DNA of 64,000 nucleotides from Scolanthus callimorphus (Eukaryota > Cnidaria > Anthozoa > Actiniaria > Edwardsiidae). The DNA lies in NCBI GenBank assembly GCA_033964015.1, contig CM066912.1, positions 14,233,399-14,297,398 of the forward strand, written 5' to 3'. The notes under the pieces were generated by a model, which ran no database searches, was not told the DNA's origin, and saw only the letters and a list, made by a program, of their open reading frames with translations. A program made the translations under genes and the position numbers. Positions 21,916 to 31,553 of the stretch are shown here, piece after piece. Each line of letters opens with the position of its first letter. Within the stretch, counting starts at the first letter, position 1.

Positions 21916-22557
21916 CTACAAAAATTAAATGAAACACAGCTTTAATCGGCCCTCGTGGCAAATCAATAAGTCTTTCACCTCCTCAACAGCTCAACTCGTG
22001 CGAAGCCCAACAAAATTATTGAGTGTCCATATAGATTTAATGTTTCACAATTTTGAGCAAAAATGGTTAAGATAATTCAATAATTACTGTACCATTGTCT
22101 AAATCTGATGTTTGAAGATTTCTTTGCATTGCTTTTTGATGACCAAAGTTCGCACGTACTATGATTCGCATTTCAAAGATGGCTGCCATTTCGCCCAAGT
22201 CCACCCCCAAAAAGCCAACACAGGTTTTTTTAACGACAGTCGATACTTTTGTTGTCAACTCGAAAATACGGTTGTATCCCAATTGAAATCCCCGAACAAA
22301 CAACACGATTAAGACAATATTGAGCGTGGAAAAATGGCATTTCCCCCGAGCAGCCGTTCATTCATTATGTTAAAACTACCCAGTGTAGCGAGCCGGACTT
22401 CGAAAAATATTGACTGAAAATTTGTGACAGGTTAAGCTTATCACCTTATCAAAAAAATAAATTATTGGATGACTTTATTATACTTGAATAACGAAGTTTA
22501 ACATTTTTCATGGCAACAAAACGAGGTTTAATTTACATGGCATTGGTAACGACCTAC

Positions 22558-23148
22558 CTTGCGAATGAGTTTCTTGCAGTCGTTGTCGCTTTCCAACATG
22601 GCTACTCACTTCCGAGCTTCGCTTACGCTTCATTGTTTCTCTGTTATTCTCCCGATGTCTCTCTCCTTCCTCCTGAGAAACGTTTCCCGGGCCGCCATTT
22701 TTCGCTGTCCCTCTCTTTCTCGCTGTCTCTCTCTTTCCTCAGGAGACACGTTTGCCCGGGCCGCCATTTTTCGCTGTCTCTCTCTTTCTCGCTCTCTCTC
22801 TCTTTCCTCCGGAGAGACGTTTGCCCGGGCCGCCATTTTTCGCTGTCGCTCTCTTTCTCGCTGTCTCTCTCCTTCCTCCCGAGACAGGTTTACCCGGGCC
22901 GCCATTATTCGGTCTCTGTCTTTCTCCCGCTGTCTCTCTCGTTCTTCCGGAGACATGCTTTCCCTGGCTGCCTTTTTCCGTTCTCTCTCTCGGGCGCGCT
23001 CTTGCTCTTTCGATATGTCTTCCCTGGCTTTTCTTCTCTGCTCGTTATCGTTGTCCCTCTCTCCTGCATCTTCCCCACTAAAATTTCTATGCTCATGAAT
23101 ATCATCGGTCTCGACTTCTACTTCTTCCCGCTCATCATGGCAACTCAT
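22558..23148 (-). CDS. First exon of a Helitron-type gene: 23-residue basic/acidic tandem repeats
   Basis: Starts ATG at 23148 (MSCHDEREEVEVETDD) and carries four to five repeats of about 23 residues (69 bp) built on MAARANVSPEERERQRERE, strongly helical and charged. Similar repeats precede the catalytic parts of many invertebrate Helitron proteins; their role is unknown. The exon ends at donor TCGCAAG|GTAGGT (22558). One base appears missing in the last repeat (MAARETF...), which shifts the frame to a nearby stop. With that base the exon would read on to KRQRLQETHSQ and end in phase 1, exactly what the next exons need. So either the copy has a 1-bp deletion or the assembly has an error. It could instead be a separate host gene with such repeats. 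Confidence 0.55.
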
Positions 23149-23492
23149 GTTTGTAAAATCTGTTTTTCTAAGTTAGAACCGTTTCAGTAAAAATAAAAGT
23201 ATTCTTGACTTGAGAGTCTATTCTCGACTTGAAAGTCTTGATGAAAACTGTCACGAAGTAATGAAACAAATCCCTTTTCAAATTAATGGCCAACTATAAA
23301 ATAATAGAAACGCACACGCGTTCATTTTCCCGCCTTTGTCATTTTCCCGCCTGTAAATAAAAAACTAGTGGGTTGCCTGTGTTACGCCGGACGAACGGAC
23401 GGACGGACGCACAAACCGGAAGTCCATGACAGAATCGTTTGATGCATATACACTTTTGTTTTGTTCCTTCTCCTCCTGCATGTAGCTATGGG

Positions 23493-23530
23493 GCTCCGCT
23501 CGCGGGCGCCTTCGGCGCCCGCGGGAGCTC
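23493..23530. repeat. GC-rich perfect hairpin
   Basis: CGCGGGCGCC-TTC-GGCGCCCGCG with outer GCTCCGCT/GGAGCTCCGCT flanks. It sits exactly at the truncated 5' edge of the LINE at 23535. A hairpin of the same design occurs at 59219-59257. Confidence 0.7.
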
Positions 23531-23534
23531 CGCT

Positions 23535-25286
23535 ATTAACGATATTTGTAATTCTTCTAATATCTTAAACTTTTTTCTCTTTGCTGACGATACTAACTTA
23601 TTGTACGCGGATAAAAAATTAAAAAACTTAGAAACAATGCTCAAGCACGTTAAGGCCTGGGATTCTAAATGGGCTTGGGGCTATTCCCCCATAACGTAAA
23701 ATTTGCCTTAAATTGCTTTAATCGTTTTAAAGCAGGCTAATTTTTGGTGTAGTGATAAAACTCGACGAACTTAAAATTTTGGTGTCATTTTTTAGTACGG
23801 AGTGACGTCACAAGCCATGTCACGTGACTAAACAGTAAATTGCTTTTCCGGTGATGGAGAAAACATCTAACTATACAATTATGGTGAAAATGGATAGGCC
23901 TCAGGAATAGTAACATCGTACTGTCTTGGCTGCTGAGCTATCATTTACCGTTAACGAGATATAAGTGTCGGAATCAGGTCACGTGACCCAATCGACATAT
24001 CAGCCCCTTAAAACACCTTAAAGGAGCAAACTTTTTCCACCAGCTAAGACACCACTATATAGAACCCCAAAACAGAAATATTATTAGCTATTAACTTTCC
24101 ATAAGGAGTGAGACTCACCACCGGAGAAATTTTTGAGTTTTGAAACATGAAAATGTCACGTGACTGGCCACGTGACCAGTGTATCAGCCCAAATTCCATA
24201 CTAAAACATTTCAATCGACGACTGTTAACTATCCTGAAAAATTCATGCCCCATCATTAATGATTAGCAAAGATATTTGAAATTTTGCAATTTTGTCGATT
24301 TTCTGAGAAACAGCGAGCTAGTTAAAGTATGTGAATGGCTTACAGCAAATAAAATTAAATTTAAAGAAGTCTAATTTTGTTATCTTTCACCCGTCTAAGA
24401 AGAAATTTGATCATCAACCTGCGATTAAACTCTTTGATAATAACTCGTTGGATACCACTTGACCGTAAAAAATACGTTAAATATCTTACTAATCGATAGT
24501 AATTTGAATTGGAAGCAACGTATTGATCATGTCGCACTAAAAGTTAGTAAAACTGTTGGCATTATCTCTAGGTTAAGGCACTCCGTACCATTTAGTGTCT
24601 TGACCAGTCTCTACAGATCTCTAATTTTGCCTTATTTGTCTTATGGTATCATCGCTTGGGGACGTGCCGCAAAGTTGTATACCAACAAAGTACTTACTTT
24701 ACAAAAGCGTGCATTAAGATTAATGTATTTTAAGCAAAGGCAGTGTCACGCCATTCCGCTCTTTGTATCGTCTAATCTTCTGCCTGTTCATATGATTTAT
24801 TTTGAAAAAGTAGCAAGTTTGATGTATGACGTTAATTGTGGTACTGCCCCTGCTTTGATACAAAATCTTTTCACAAAAACAAGTAATGTGCATAACTATA
24901 GTACCCGATCTGCCACTAAGGGGAACTATCAAATCCAGCATTCAAGGCTTGAGATACAAAGACTGGCATTTTCACGATCTGGTCCAGTCGTATGGAATAG
25001 TTTGCCAGAAGTGTTGCGTAATCTAAACAAAAGAAAATTCAAACAAAATTTACAAGTGTCACTTACTAATGTACTCAGATCTGAAGATGACTATATTGGT
25101 GTTTCTGAAGTAATCACGAGATTGCCTAAGTCCTCTTTTCTGCCTTAAGTTCATTTATTCGCTTTTCGTTACTTAACTGCTATCTCTTTGCCTTTTTCGC
25201 CTTTTTCGCTTTTCTTTAAACAACAACTTTCTGTAACTGATAAATTAGGAGCTGTCAAACCTATATGTATGTATGTATGTATGTAT
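23535..25286 (+). pseudogene. CR1/L2-like LINE, 3' part of ORF2 (reverse transcriptase), interrupted
   Basis: Reverse transcriptase of a non-LTR retrotransposon. The 5'-truncated frame opens at INDICNSSNILNFFLFADDTNLLYA, which contains the FADD catalytic motif. It is cut at about 23653 by ~660 bp of foreign sequence and resumes at about 24313 with ELVKVCEWLTANKIKF. After several frameshifts and a stop (24320-24480) a long open part (24486-25148) runs through DSNLNWKQRIDHVALKVSK, YRSLILPYLSYGIIAWG and STRSATKGNY. A 3' UTR follows, ending in a (TATG)n tail (about 25262-25286), as in many CR1-type elements. The breaks show it is dead. Confidence 0.8.
23653..24312. repeat. ~660-bp insertion inside the LINE, rich in CACGTG
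   Basis: It separates LETMLK from ELVKVCEWL in the reverse transcriptase. No clear inverted ends or target duplication. It contains CACGTG palindromes in 'gtcacgtgac' contexts at about 23819, 23978, 24155 and 24168. The nature of the element is unknown. Confidence 0.55.
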
Positions 25287-25294
25287 ATATATAC

Positions 25295-26360
25295 ACTTGT
25301 TTGCAAAAACACTGTCTACTCTGAAAAAAAAAATACATATATGTATCCTTTGTCTTTTTATCAACCACTTTTGACAGGCGGCGTCTTTGCTATTGTTCTC
25401 TGCTGCGGTCCGCTCACCGTGGCGCAGTGCGCTAAACCACTGGAAATACATCCCGGAGTGAGAAGATCGTGATTCCCAGGTTCAAATCACCGCCGTGACA
25501 AGGCTTTCGTTTTTTTCTTTCACCATCACTTCAAATCTTCGTTATGATATTTCCTTGCTGTTTGCTTTATTTGCAATAACAAAAAGTTAATCATTTCTTT
25601 TGATTCTCTCTGTCATTGCTAACGTCGAAGCAAACTCCCACTGTAATTAACATTACGCAGCATTACCTCTGCACTTCACTTCACTTTACTTTAATAGTGC
25701 GACCTATCAAATGATAAACTATTTGCACAGCGCATTATTTCATAACTTATTGCGATTACAGGCTTTTACTGCTGCCTCAAAGGCCACCGAATCACTGCGA
25801 TCAAGACTATTCCAAATCCGTAATGCAAAGTCCTAAAAATCACAATTGATTGCTTGCTTTTTGGACCAATATTGTCCAAGAATTGGATTTACAAGCAAAT
25901 TATTTTTGTTGTGTGATATTTCCTTCTGAAATATGGAGAAGAATCAGATATGAGAGAACCAAACAAACGTGGCTCGAGACTACTGATATTTCTAACAACG
26001 AAAAGTTTCCCACCTAGTTGAGTAAGTTGAATAAATGGCGCTTAGTGCTAATCCATCCGATGCAGAGCGTGAATGTTGTGATCAGGTGTCCATGGTTCGA
26101 GTCAATGCAGAGGCTTTTCATTTTCTTTTCGCTTTGTTAAAATTTTATTCCGTGTGCTTCTCTCACAGAATTTGTTTGTAAACTAAGCGTTATAGCAAGG
26201 AGGTTTTATTTAAAAGTAGTAAAAACGTTATTACACTTTCCACAATATTTAGGAATGATAATTCATTTCACATTCAGAAAAGTGGTATTACAGAGAATGG
26301 AGCTGGAATAAGCACGGAGGTGGGTAGCGGGGGGAAGCTGTCATTTTTGGTCACATTTTA
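25295..26360. repeat. Left arm of a ~1-kb long inverted repeat
   Basis: The sequence from 'tttgcaaaaacactgtctac' to about 26360 ('ggggggaagctgtcattttt') recurs in reverse at 28140-29535 with few differences. The loop is about 1.8 kb. The arm includes a tRNA-like segment (25409-25505). Both arms may be inverted copies of one dispersed element rather than true transposon ends. Confidence 0.75.
25409..25505 (+). mobile_element. tRNA-like SINE segment
   Basis: A box TGGCGCAGTGCG (25420-25431) and B box GGTTCAAATCA (about 25480) are spaced as in a tRNA gene. The acceptor stem is not convincing, so it is tRNA-derived and not a tRNA. An inverted copy lies at about 29320-29420 in the other arm. Confidence 0.6.
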
Positions 26361-27027
26361 TACATTCATAGTAATATGACCTCCCAAACATTACAGTACA
26401 TTTTCACTGTTGAGCTCTCCACTTCCAAAACTGTTTTTTGGCCATGCGGTGTTGGTGCCATACCTGAAATTGTTCGCAAACAACACCGGGTCGGCAGGTA
26501 TTAAAAATAAGGAATGATAATTCATTTCACATTCAGAAAAGTGGTATTACAGATAATGGAGCTGGAATAAGCACGGAGGTGGGTAGCGGGGGAAGCTGTC
26601 ATTTTTGGTCACATTTTCATACATTCATAGTAATATGACCTCCCAAACATTACAGTACATTTTCACTGTTGAGCTCTCCACTTCCAAAACTGTTTTTTGT
26701 CCATGCGGTGTTGGTGCCATACCTGAAATTGTTCGCAAACAACACGGGTCGGCAGGTATTAAAAATAAGGAATGATAATTCATTTCACATTCAGAAAAGT
26801 GGTATTACAGATAATGGAGCTGGAATAAGCACGGAGGTGGGTAGCGGGGGGAAGCTGTCATTTTTGGTCACATTTTCATACATTCATAGTAATATGACCT
26901 CCCAAACATTACAGTACATTTTCACTGTTGAGCTCTCCACTTCCAAAACTGTTTTTTGTCCATGCGGTGTTGGTGCCATACCTGAAATTGTTCGCAAACA
27001 ACACCGGGTCGGCAGGTATTAAAAATA
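26252..27027. repeat. Tandem array, three ~258-bp units
   Basis: Units begin 'ggaatgataattcatttcac' at 26252, 26511 and 26769 and end '...cggcaggtattaaaaataa'. They are nearly identical (one-base differences such as ggccatg/gtccatg). The first ~110 bp of the unit is shared with the right arm at 28140-28255. Confidence 0.9.
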
Positions 27028-27794
27028 AACCAATTTCAGCTTTATTGCATCTTTTATTTTACATTGTATTGTAACGCTTTAAGTTTACAATTTTTTTGTT
27101 TCTTTTGGCTACATTTAGATTATAATTTAACACAAGAAAATCACTTTTTGCTAAGATTTTCGTATATTTTAATGCTTCTATACTAGCCTTTAAATCTTGG
27201 TGTTCAAAAAGAACGTTCGCCAGAAATGTCACCAGGCCCGTAACCCACCACCAGCCCTATCTGTTAATACGCGCGGTGCATCACGGACTTTACACATGTT
27301 TCACAATACGGTCCCATGTTCCCCTGCGCGCCCTATACGGGATTAGGTCTCTAGTAACGAAAAAGACGACTTGGTAGGAGTCTGGAGTTTCGAAGTATTT
27401 CTCCTTGACGCTTTTCAAGTTTTCACGTCACAAAAATACTTGATATAGAGGCTTCGAAAGATGCAATGAAGTACTTTTTTACGCATTTTGGTCAAAATGT
27501 GGAACTCAAAATTTCAAGTTAGTTATATAGTTCCATTTGAACTTCAAAGCCTCTTTACAAGCCGTTCATATTTTTATTTTGTACTCTCAAAATTTCAATA
27601 CGATTTGTTTAAATTGTTTTGGTCCCACATCGCTGACGTCATTTTTCCCGCCAAATTTTAATCTAAAATTGTTTAACCTAAAAATGAAAATCGGTTTCAT
27701 AATTGATAAACGATCACCAGTTTCTCTTGTTTGCACCCTCTGCCTCCCCCATTCCCCTTCCCTGCTATGGACCATGTTCGGCAATATCAATAAT
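27028..27794. other. No gene recognised
   Basis: AT-rich loop sequence between the tandem array and the transposase remnant. Open frames lack family features. Confidence 0.4.
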
Positions 27795-27814
27795 TGCGCC
27801 TGAACACCTTAGAC

Positions 27815-28054
27815 TTAGTAGCCACAATGCCTATACATACTCTGAACGTCATGTCTACTCACGCTCAAGAATGACAAGAAAATTATTCCTATTAAATATG
27901 GCTTGTGTATCAGAAGATCATCGTGCGCTCGAAGCCAACTCTTTACCAACGAAAAAACACCTTCTATGGGATCAAGGTCTGGACTGTACGGCGGAAGAAA
28001 TACGAGGAGGGCTCCAGTAGAAAGAATTATTATTTCCACATCGTCAATGTGATG
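27815..28054 (-). pseudogene. DDE (Tc1/mariner-IS630-like) transposase, C-terminal fragment
   Basis: The minus strand reads [20 protein letters not shown], then [20 protein letters not shown]. This is the hallmark of the last catalytic block of DDE_3 (IS630/Tc1-like) transposases, in which a Glu follows NPIE/DPIE. Upstream is closed by a stop, so the first two catalytic Asp regions are missing. It lies in the loop of the long inverted repeat and may be its former gene or a separate insertion. Confidence 0.7.
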
Positions 28055-28139
28055 TTATTCTGAACCTGAAGTTATTCTGAACCTGAAGTTTCACAATTTC
28101 ACGTGGGTGAGCATCGTCCCTTAGGTAAGGTCAATAGCT

Positions 28140-29535
28140 GATTGCATGAAAATGTGACAAAAAATGACAGCTTCCCCCCGCTACCCACTTCCGTGCTTAC
28201 TCCAGCTCCATTCTCTGTAATACAACTTTTCGGAATGTGAAAGTAATTATCATTTCCTGAATATTGTGGAAAGTTTACAGCCAAAGGACATGAAGCGTGC
28301 CCCCCTAGAGTCGAACATTCAATTCATTATTTCATTATTCATGGTTTCATTATTCAATCCAAAACCGCATTTTTCAATTCAATATTAAAAATGTTAAATG
28401 TTCAAATTGTGAATTCGGAATAAGCAATTGTTCACCCAGACTAATTTAAAAATTTTCAATATTGAATTGAAAATTGCATTTTTGGATTGAATAATGAAAT
28501 AAATAATGGAATAATGAATTGCCAATATTCAACTCTAGGGGGGTACGCTTCATGTCTTTTGACTGTAATTACGTTGTTTGCTACTTTTACATAAAACTTC
28601 CTTGCTATAACGCTTAGTTTACAAAACAAATTCTGTGGGAGAAGCACACGGAATAAAATTTTAACAAACAACAAAGCGAAAAGAAAATGAAGAGCCTCTG
28701 CATTGACTCGAACCATGGACACCTGATCACAACATTCACGCTCTGCATCGGATGGATTAGCACACTAAGCGCCATTTATTCAACTTACTCAACTAGGTGG
28801 GAAACTTTTGGTTGTTAGAAATATCAGTAGTCTCGAGCCACGTTTGTTTGGTTCTCTCATATCTGATTCTTCTCCATATTTCAGAAGGAGATATCACACA
28901 ACAAAAATAATTTGCTTGTAAATCCAATTCTTGGACAATATTGGTCCAAAAAGCAAGCAATCAATTGTGATTTTTAGGACTTTGCATTGCGGGTTTGGAA
29001 TATTCTTGACCTTAATACCATTTCTCTTCGCAGTGATTCGGTGGCCTTTGAGGCAGCAGTAAAAGCCTGTAAATCGCAATAAGTTATGAAATAATGCGCT
29101 GTGCAAATAGTTTATCATTTGATAGGTCGCACTATTAAAGTAAAGTGAAGTGAAGTGCAGAGGTAATGCTGCGTAATGTTAATTACAGTGGGAGTTTGCT
29201 TCGACGTTAGCAATGACAGAGAGAATCAAAAGAAATGATTAACTTTTTGTTGTTGCAAATAAAGCAAACAGCAAGGAAATATCATAACGAAGATTTGAAG
29301 TGATGGTGAAAAAGAAAAACCAAAGCCTTGTCACGGCGGTGATTTGAACCTGGGAATCACAATCTTCTCATTCCGGGATGTATTTCCAGTGGTTTAGCGC
29401 ACTGCGCCACGGTGAGCGGACCGCAGCAGAGAACAATAGCAAAGACGCCGCCTGTCAAAAGTGGTTGATAAAAAGACAAAGGATACATATATGAATTTTT
29501 TTTTTCAGGGTAGACAGTGTTTTTGCAAACACTGT
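28140..29535. repeat. Right arm of the ~1-kb long inverted repeat (split by a MITE)
   Basis: Complement of 25295-26360, interrupted at 28278-28565 by a MITE. The reverse SINE-like segment is at about 29320-29420. At its outer edge the sequence folds into a separate perfect hairpin (29508-29546). Confidence 0.75.
28278..28565. mobile_element. MITE with TA duplication (Tc1/mariner-type)
   Basis: Ends CAGCCAAAGGACATGAAGCG and, on the complement of the right end, CAGTCAAAAGACATGAAGCG, each followed by a C-run and CTAGAGT. It is flanked by TA on both sides (28276-28277 and 28566-28567). Aligning the arm it interrupts with the uninterrupted left arm supports the insertion. The centre consists of 'attattcat'-type repeats, with no coding region. 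Confidence 0.75.
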
Positions 29536-29546
29536 CTACCCTGAAA
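29508..29546. repeat. Perfect hairpin at the edge of the right arm
   Basis: CAGGGTAGACAGTGTTT and its exact complement are separated by a 3-5 nt loop. The left arm has only one half of this sequence (actgtctactctg). Confidence 0.75.
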
Positions 29547-29664
29547 CACAAGCATCAAGTAGCTTCCCGCCTCGATTAGCTTTTGAGCTATTTTGCGGGT
29601 TCAGCTTTCAAAATGTATTTAAGTTTATTGTGTAATAAAATGTTGTTGTTGCTGTTAAAAAAAA

Positions 29665-30235
29665 TTATTGGAAATAATTTGGAAATGCCACTAGCATTGA
29701 TTGGAAATACTTTGGAAATGCTACTGTCATTTTTTGGAAATACTTTGGAAATGTCACTAGCATTGATTGGAAATACTTTGGAAATGCTACTGGCATTGAT
29801 TGGAAATACTTTGGAAATGTTACTGGCTTTGATTAGAAATACATTGGAAATGCCACTAGCATTGTTTGGAAATACTTTGGAAATAAAATTAGTCTTGTTT
29901 GGAAATGCCACTAGCATTAATTGGAAATAATTTAGAAATTCTACAAGCATTGATTAGAAAAATATTTTGGAAATGCTACTGTCATTTATTGGAAATACTT
30001 TGGAAATGCCGCTAGAATTGATTGGAAATGCCACAAGCATTGATTGGAAATGTTTTAGAAATGCTACTGTCATTGATTGGAAATACTTTGGAAATGCCAC
30101 AAACATGGTTTTGAAATACTTTGGAAATGCCACAAACATTGATTGTAAATACTTTGGAATTCCCACTGGCACTTATTGGGAATACTTTGGAATTCTCACT
30201 GGCACTTATTGGAAATACTTTGGAAATATCAGTAC
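29665..30235. repeat. Minisatellite, ~30-36-bp unit
   Basis: Repeats of 'attgattggaaatactttgg' plus 'aaatgccactag' with unit-to-unit substitutions, about 17 units. Open frames through it on both strands are by-products of the repeat. Confidence 0.9.
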
Positions 30236-30306
30236 ACTTTTACCTTCAGTTGAATACAAGGACTTGACTAAGCATTTCAGTTTGAAATACATTTATTTTG
30301 AATAAT

Positions 30307-30455
30307 GTTATTTACCGGCTGGGAGGTCCATATAGGGAAAAACTGTGACCGAGGGCTTGGAAAATGTTGACCGAGGCCGGAGGCCGAGGTCAACATTTTC
30401 CAGGCCGAGGTCACAGTTTTTCCCTATACGGACCGACCTAAAGCCGGTAAATAAC
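30307..30455. repeat. 149-bp near-perfect palindrome (fold-back element)
   Basis: Ends GTTATTTACCGGC / GCCGGTAAATAAC. Arms run through 'tatagggaaaaactgtgacc' and 'aaaatgttgacc' to a centre at GGCCGGAGGCC. A few mismatches (ctgggaggtc/gaccgacct). Likely a fold-back transposon. Confidence 0.85.
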
Positions 30456-31300
30456 TTATTTATTTTTTTCCAACTCAAAAACTGGATTTTTTCGATGAAA
30501 ACAGGCGCGCGAAAATGGTTACCGTGACCTAGGTCAGAGATAGGAAAATATTGCCCCCCCGCGCGCGCTCTAAGAACCAATCAGAATGCAGGATTCGTTA
30601 CCGTGCCCTCGAGGAAAAAAATAAAAGTATATAATATATAATATAGATAAATAAATACTCTACAAACATAGAATATACTTTTAGTGTTTTAATAAAAACA
30701 GCGATATGGCATCATGGAAAACAGACGCCTTCGATTACCCAGCTCTGAACCAACCCAGAAGTACTGATACAGCTACTCAGTGAATTTTGCCTTGGACCGC
30801 CACTTCTCGTCCGAAGGCTTCTTCGCCGTATGTTTTCATGGTACGAAGGGTCTCAAGCAAGACATCTGATGATTATATTTCGATTTCAAAAATTAAAAAG
30901 ACAACATTCTTTGAGTTTGCGCTTCCATCTTTCGCAGAATGCTTATGGGCAAAAATCGTGAGCCGCGAGTCGCAAAAGGTTGCTGGGCAGTCAAAACTAC
31001 CCAGCAACCCTGGCGAATATATACTCGTTTTTAATATCATTTCTCTCCTTCGAATATTTAACGTAATTAATTTATGCACCACTTATGCAAGAGCAACGTC
31101 AAAATTTTTAATAAAACTATTATTGCTAAGATGGCTAGAATTGACCCCGAAAAGGTACCCATTTGGTAAGCGTGCCCAGAATGTATGGGAAGCATGCGTG
31201 GTGCAGCGCCTCTTGCCTCTGTGCATCGAGTATCGTAAATGATAAACAAAAAAAAACATCTTTTATAAAATAGGGAATTTAAGTGACCAGACTGAGGAAA
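30456..31300. other. No gene recognised; short unidentified frame
   Basis: A frame at about 30705-30781 opens MASWKTDAFDYPALNQPRST and stops after 25 codons. It could be a remnant N-terminus but I cannot assign it. Other frames (30787-31242) show no family motif. Confidence 0.35.
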
Positions 31301-31513
31301 GAGAATCCCTAATACGGTCTCGCCTTCATCGTTGTCTACATTTCCAGTATCTAACAGTGTTGGTGCAAGTCCTCGATCATCTCCATGCTGCGTCTAATGA
31401 AACTCATCAGTCCTTAGATCTGGTAGCTCACCATCAACTGGTATGCGCTTGATGCGGCCATCGTCTATAGTTGGGTCCCTGTAAGCAGGATTATTGGCCT
31501 TAAGCCATCGGAA
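31301..31513 (-). pseudogene. Second Helitron fragment (DUF6570-like end)
   Basis: The minus strand reads FRWLKANNPAYRDPTIDDGR, IKRIPVDGELPDLRTDEFH, a stop, then QHGDDRGLAPTLLDTGNVDN. This is collinear with the Helitron segment at about 15430-15690 (IRWLKNNNVAYSD...). It ends at the (TAA)n tract where the retrotransposon begins, so the rest may have been separated by that insertion or lost. Confidence 0.75.
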
Positions 31514-31520
31514 TATAATA

Positions 31521-31551
<31 letters not shown>
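31513..31551. repeat. (TAA)n microsatellite, 5' flank of the retrotransposon
   Basis: About 13 ATA/TAA units. A matching tract follows the poly(A) at 35360-35381. Confidence 0.85.

Positions 31552-31553
<2 letters not shown>

Noticed and set aside
22510..23190. Plus-strand Leu/Ser-rich 'SLSLSFSLSLSF' frame of 226 codons
   Set aside because: Antisense reading of the basic 23-residue repeats on the minus strand; low-complexity artefact.
29583..30305. Long frames on both strands through the GGAAATACTTTGG repeats
   Set aside because: Periodic translation of a minisatellite; no start context or protein features.
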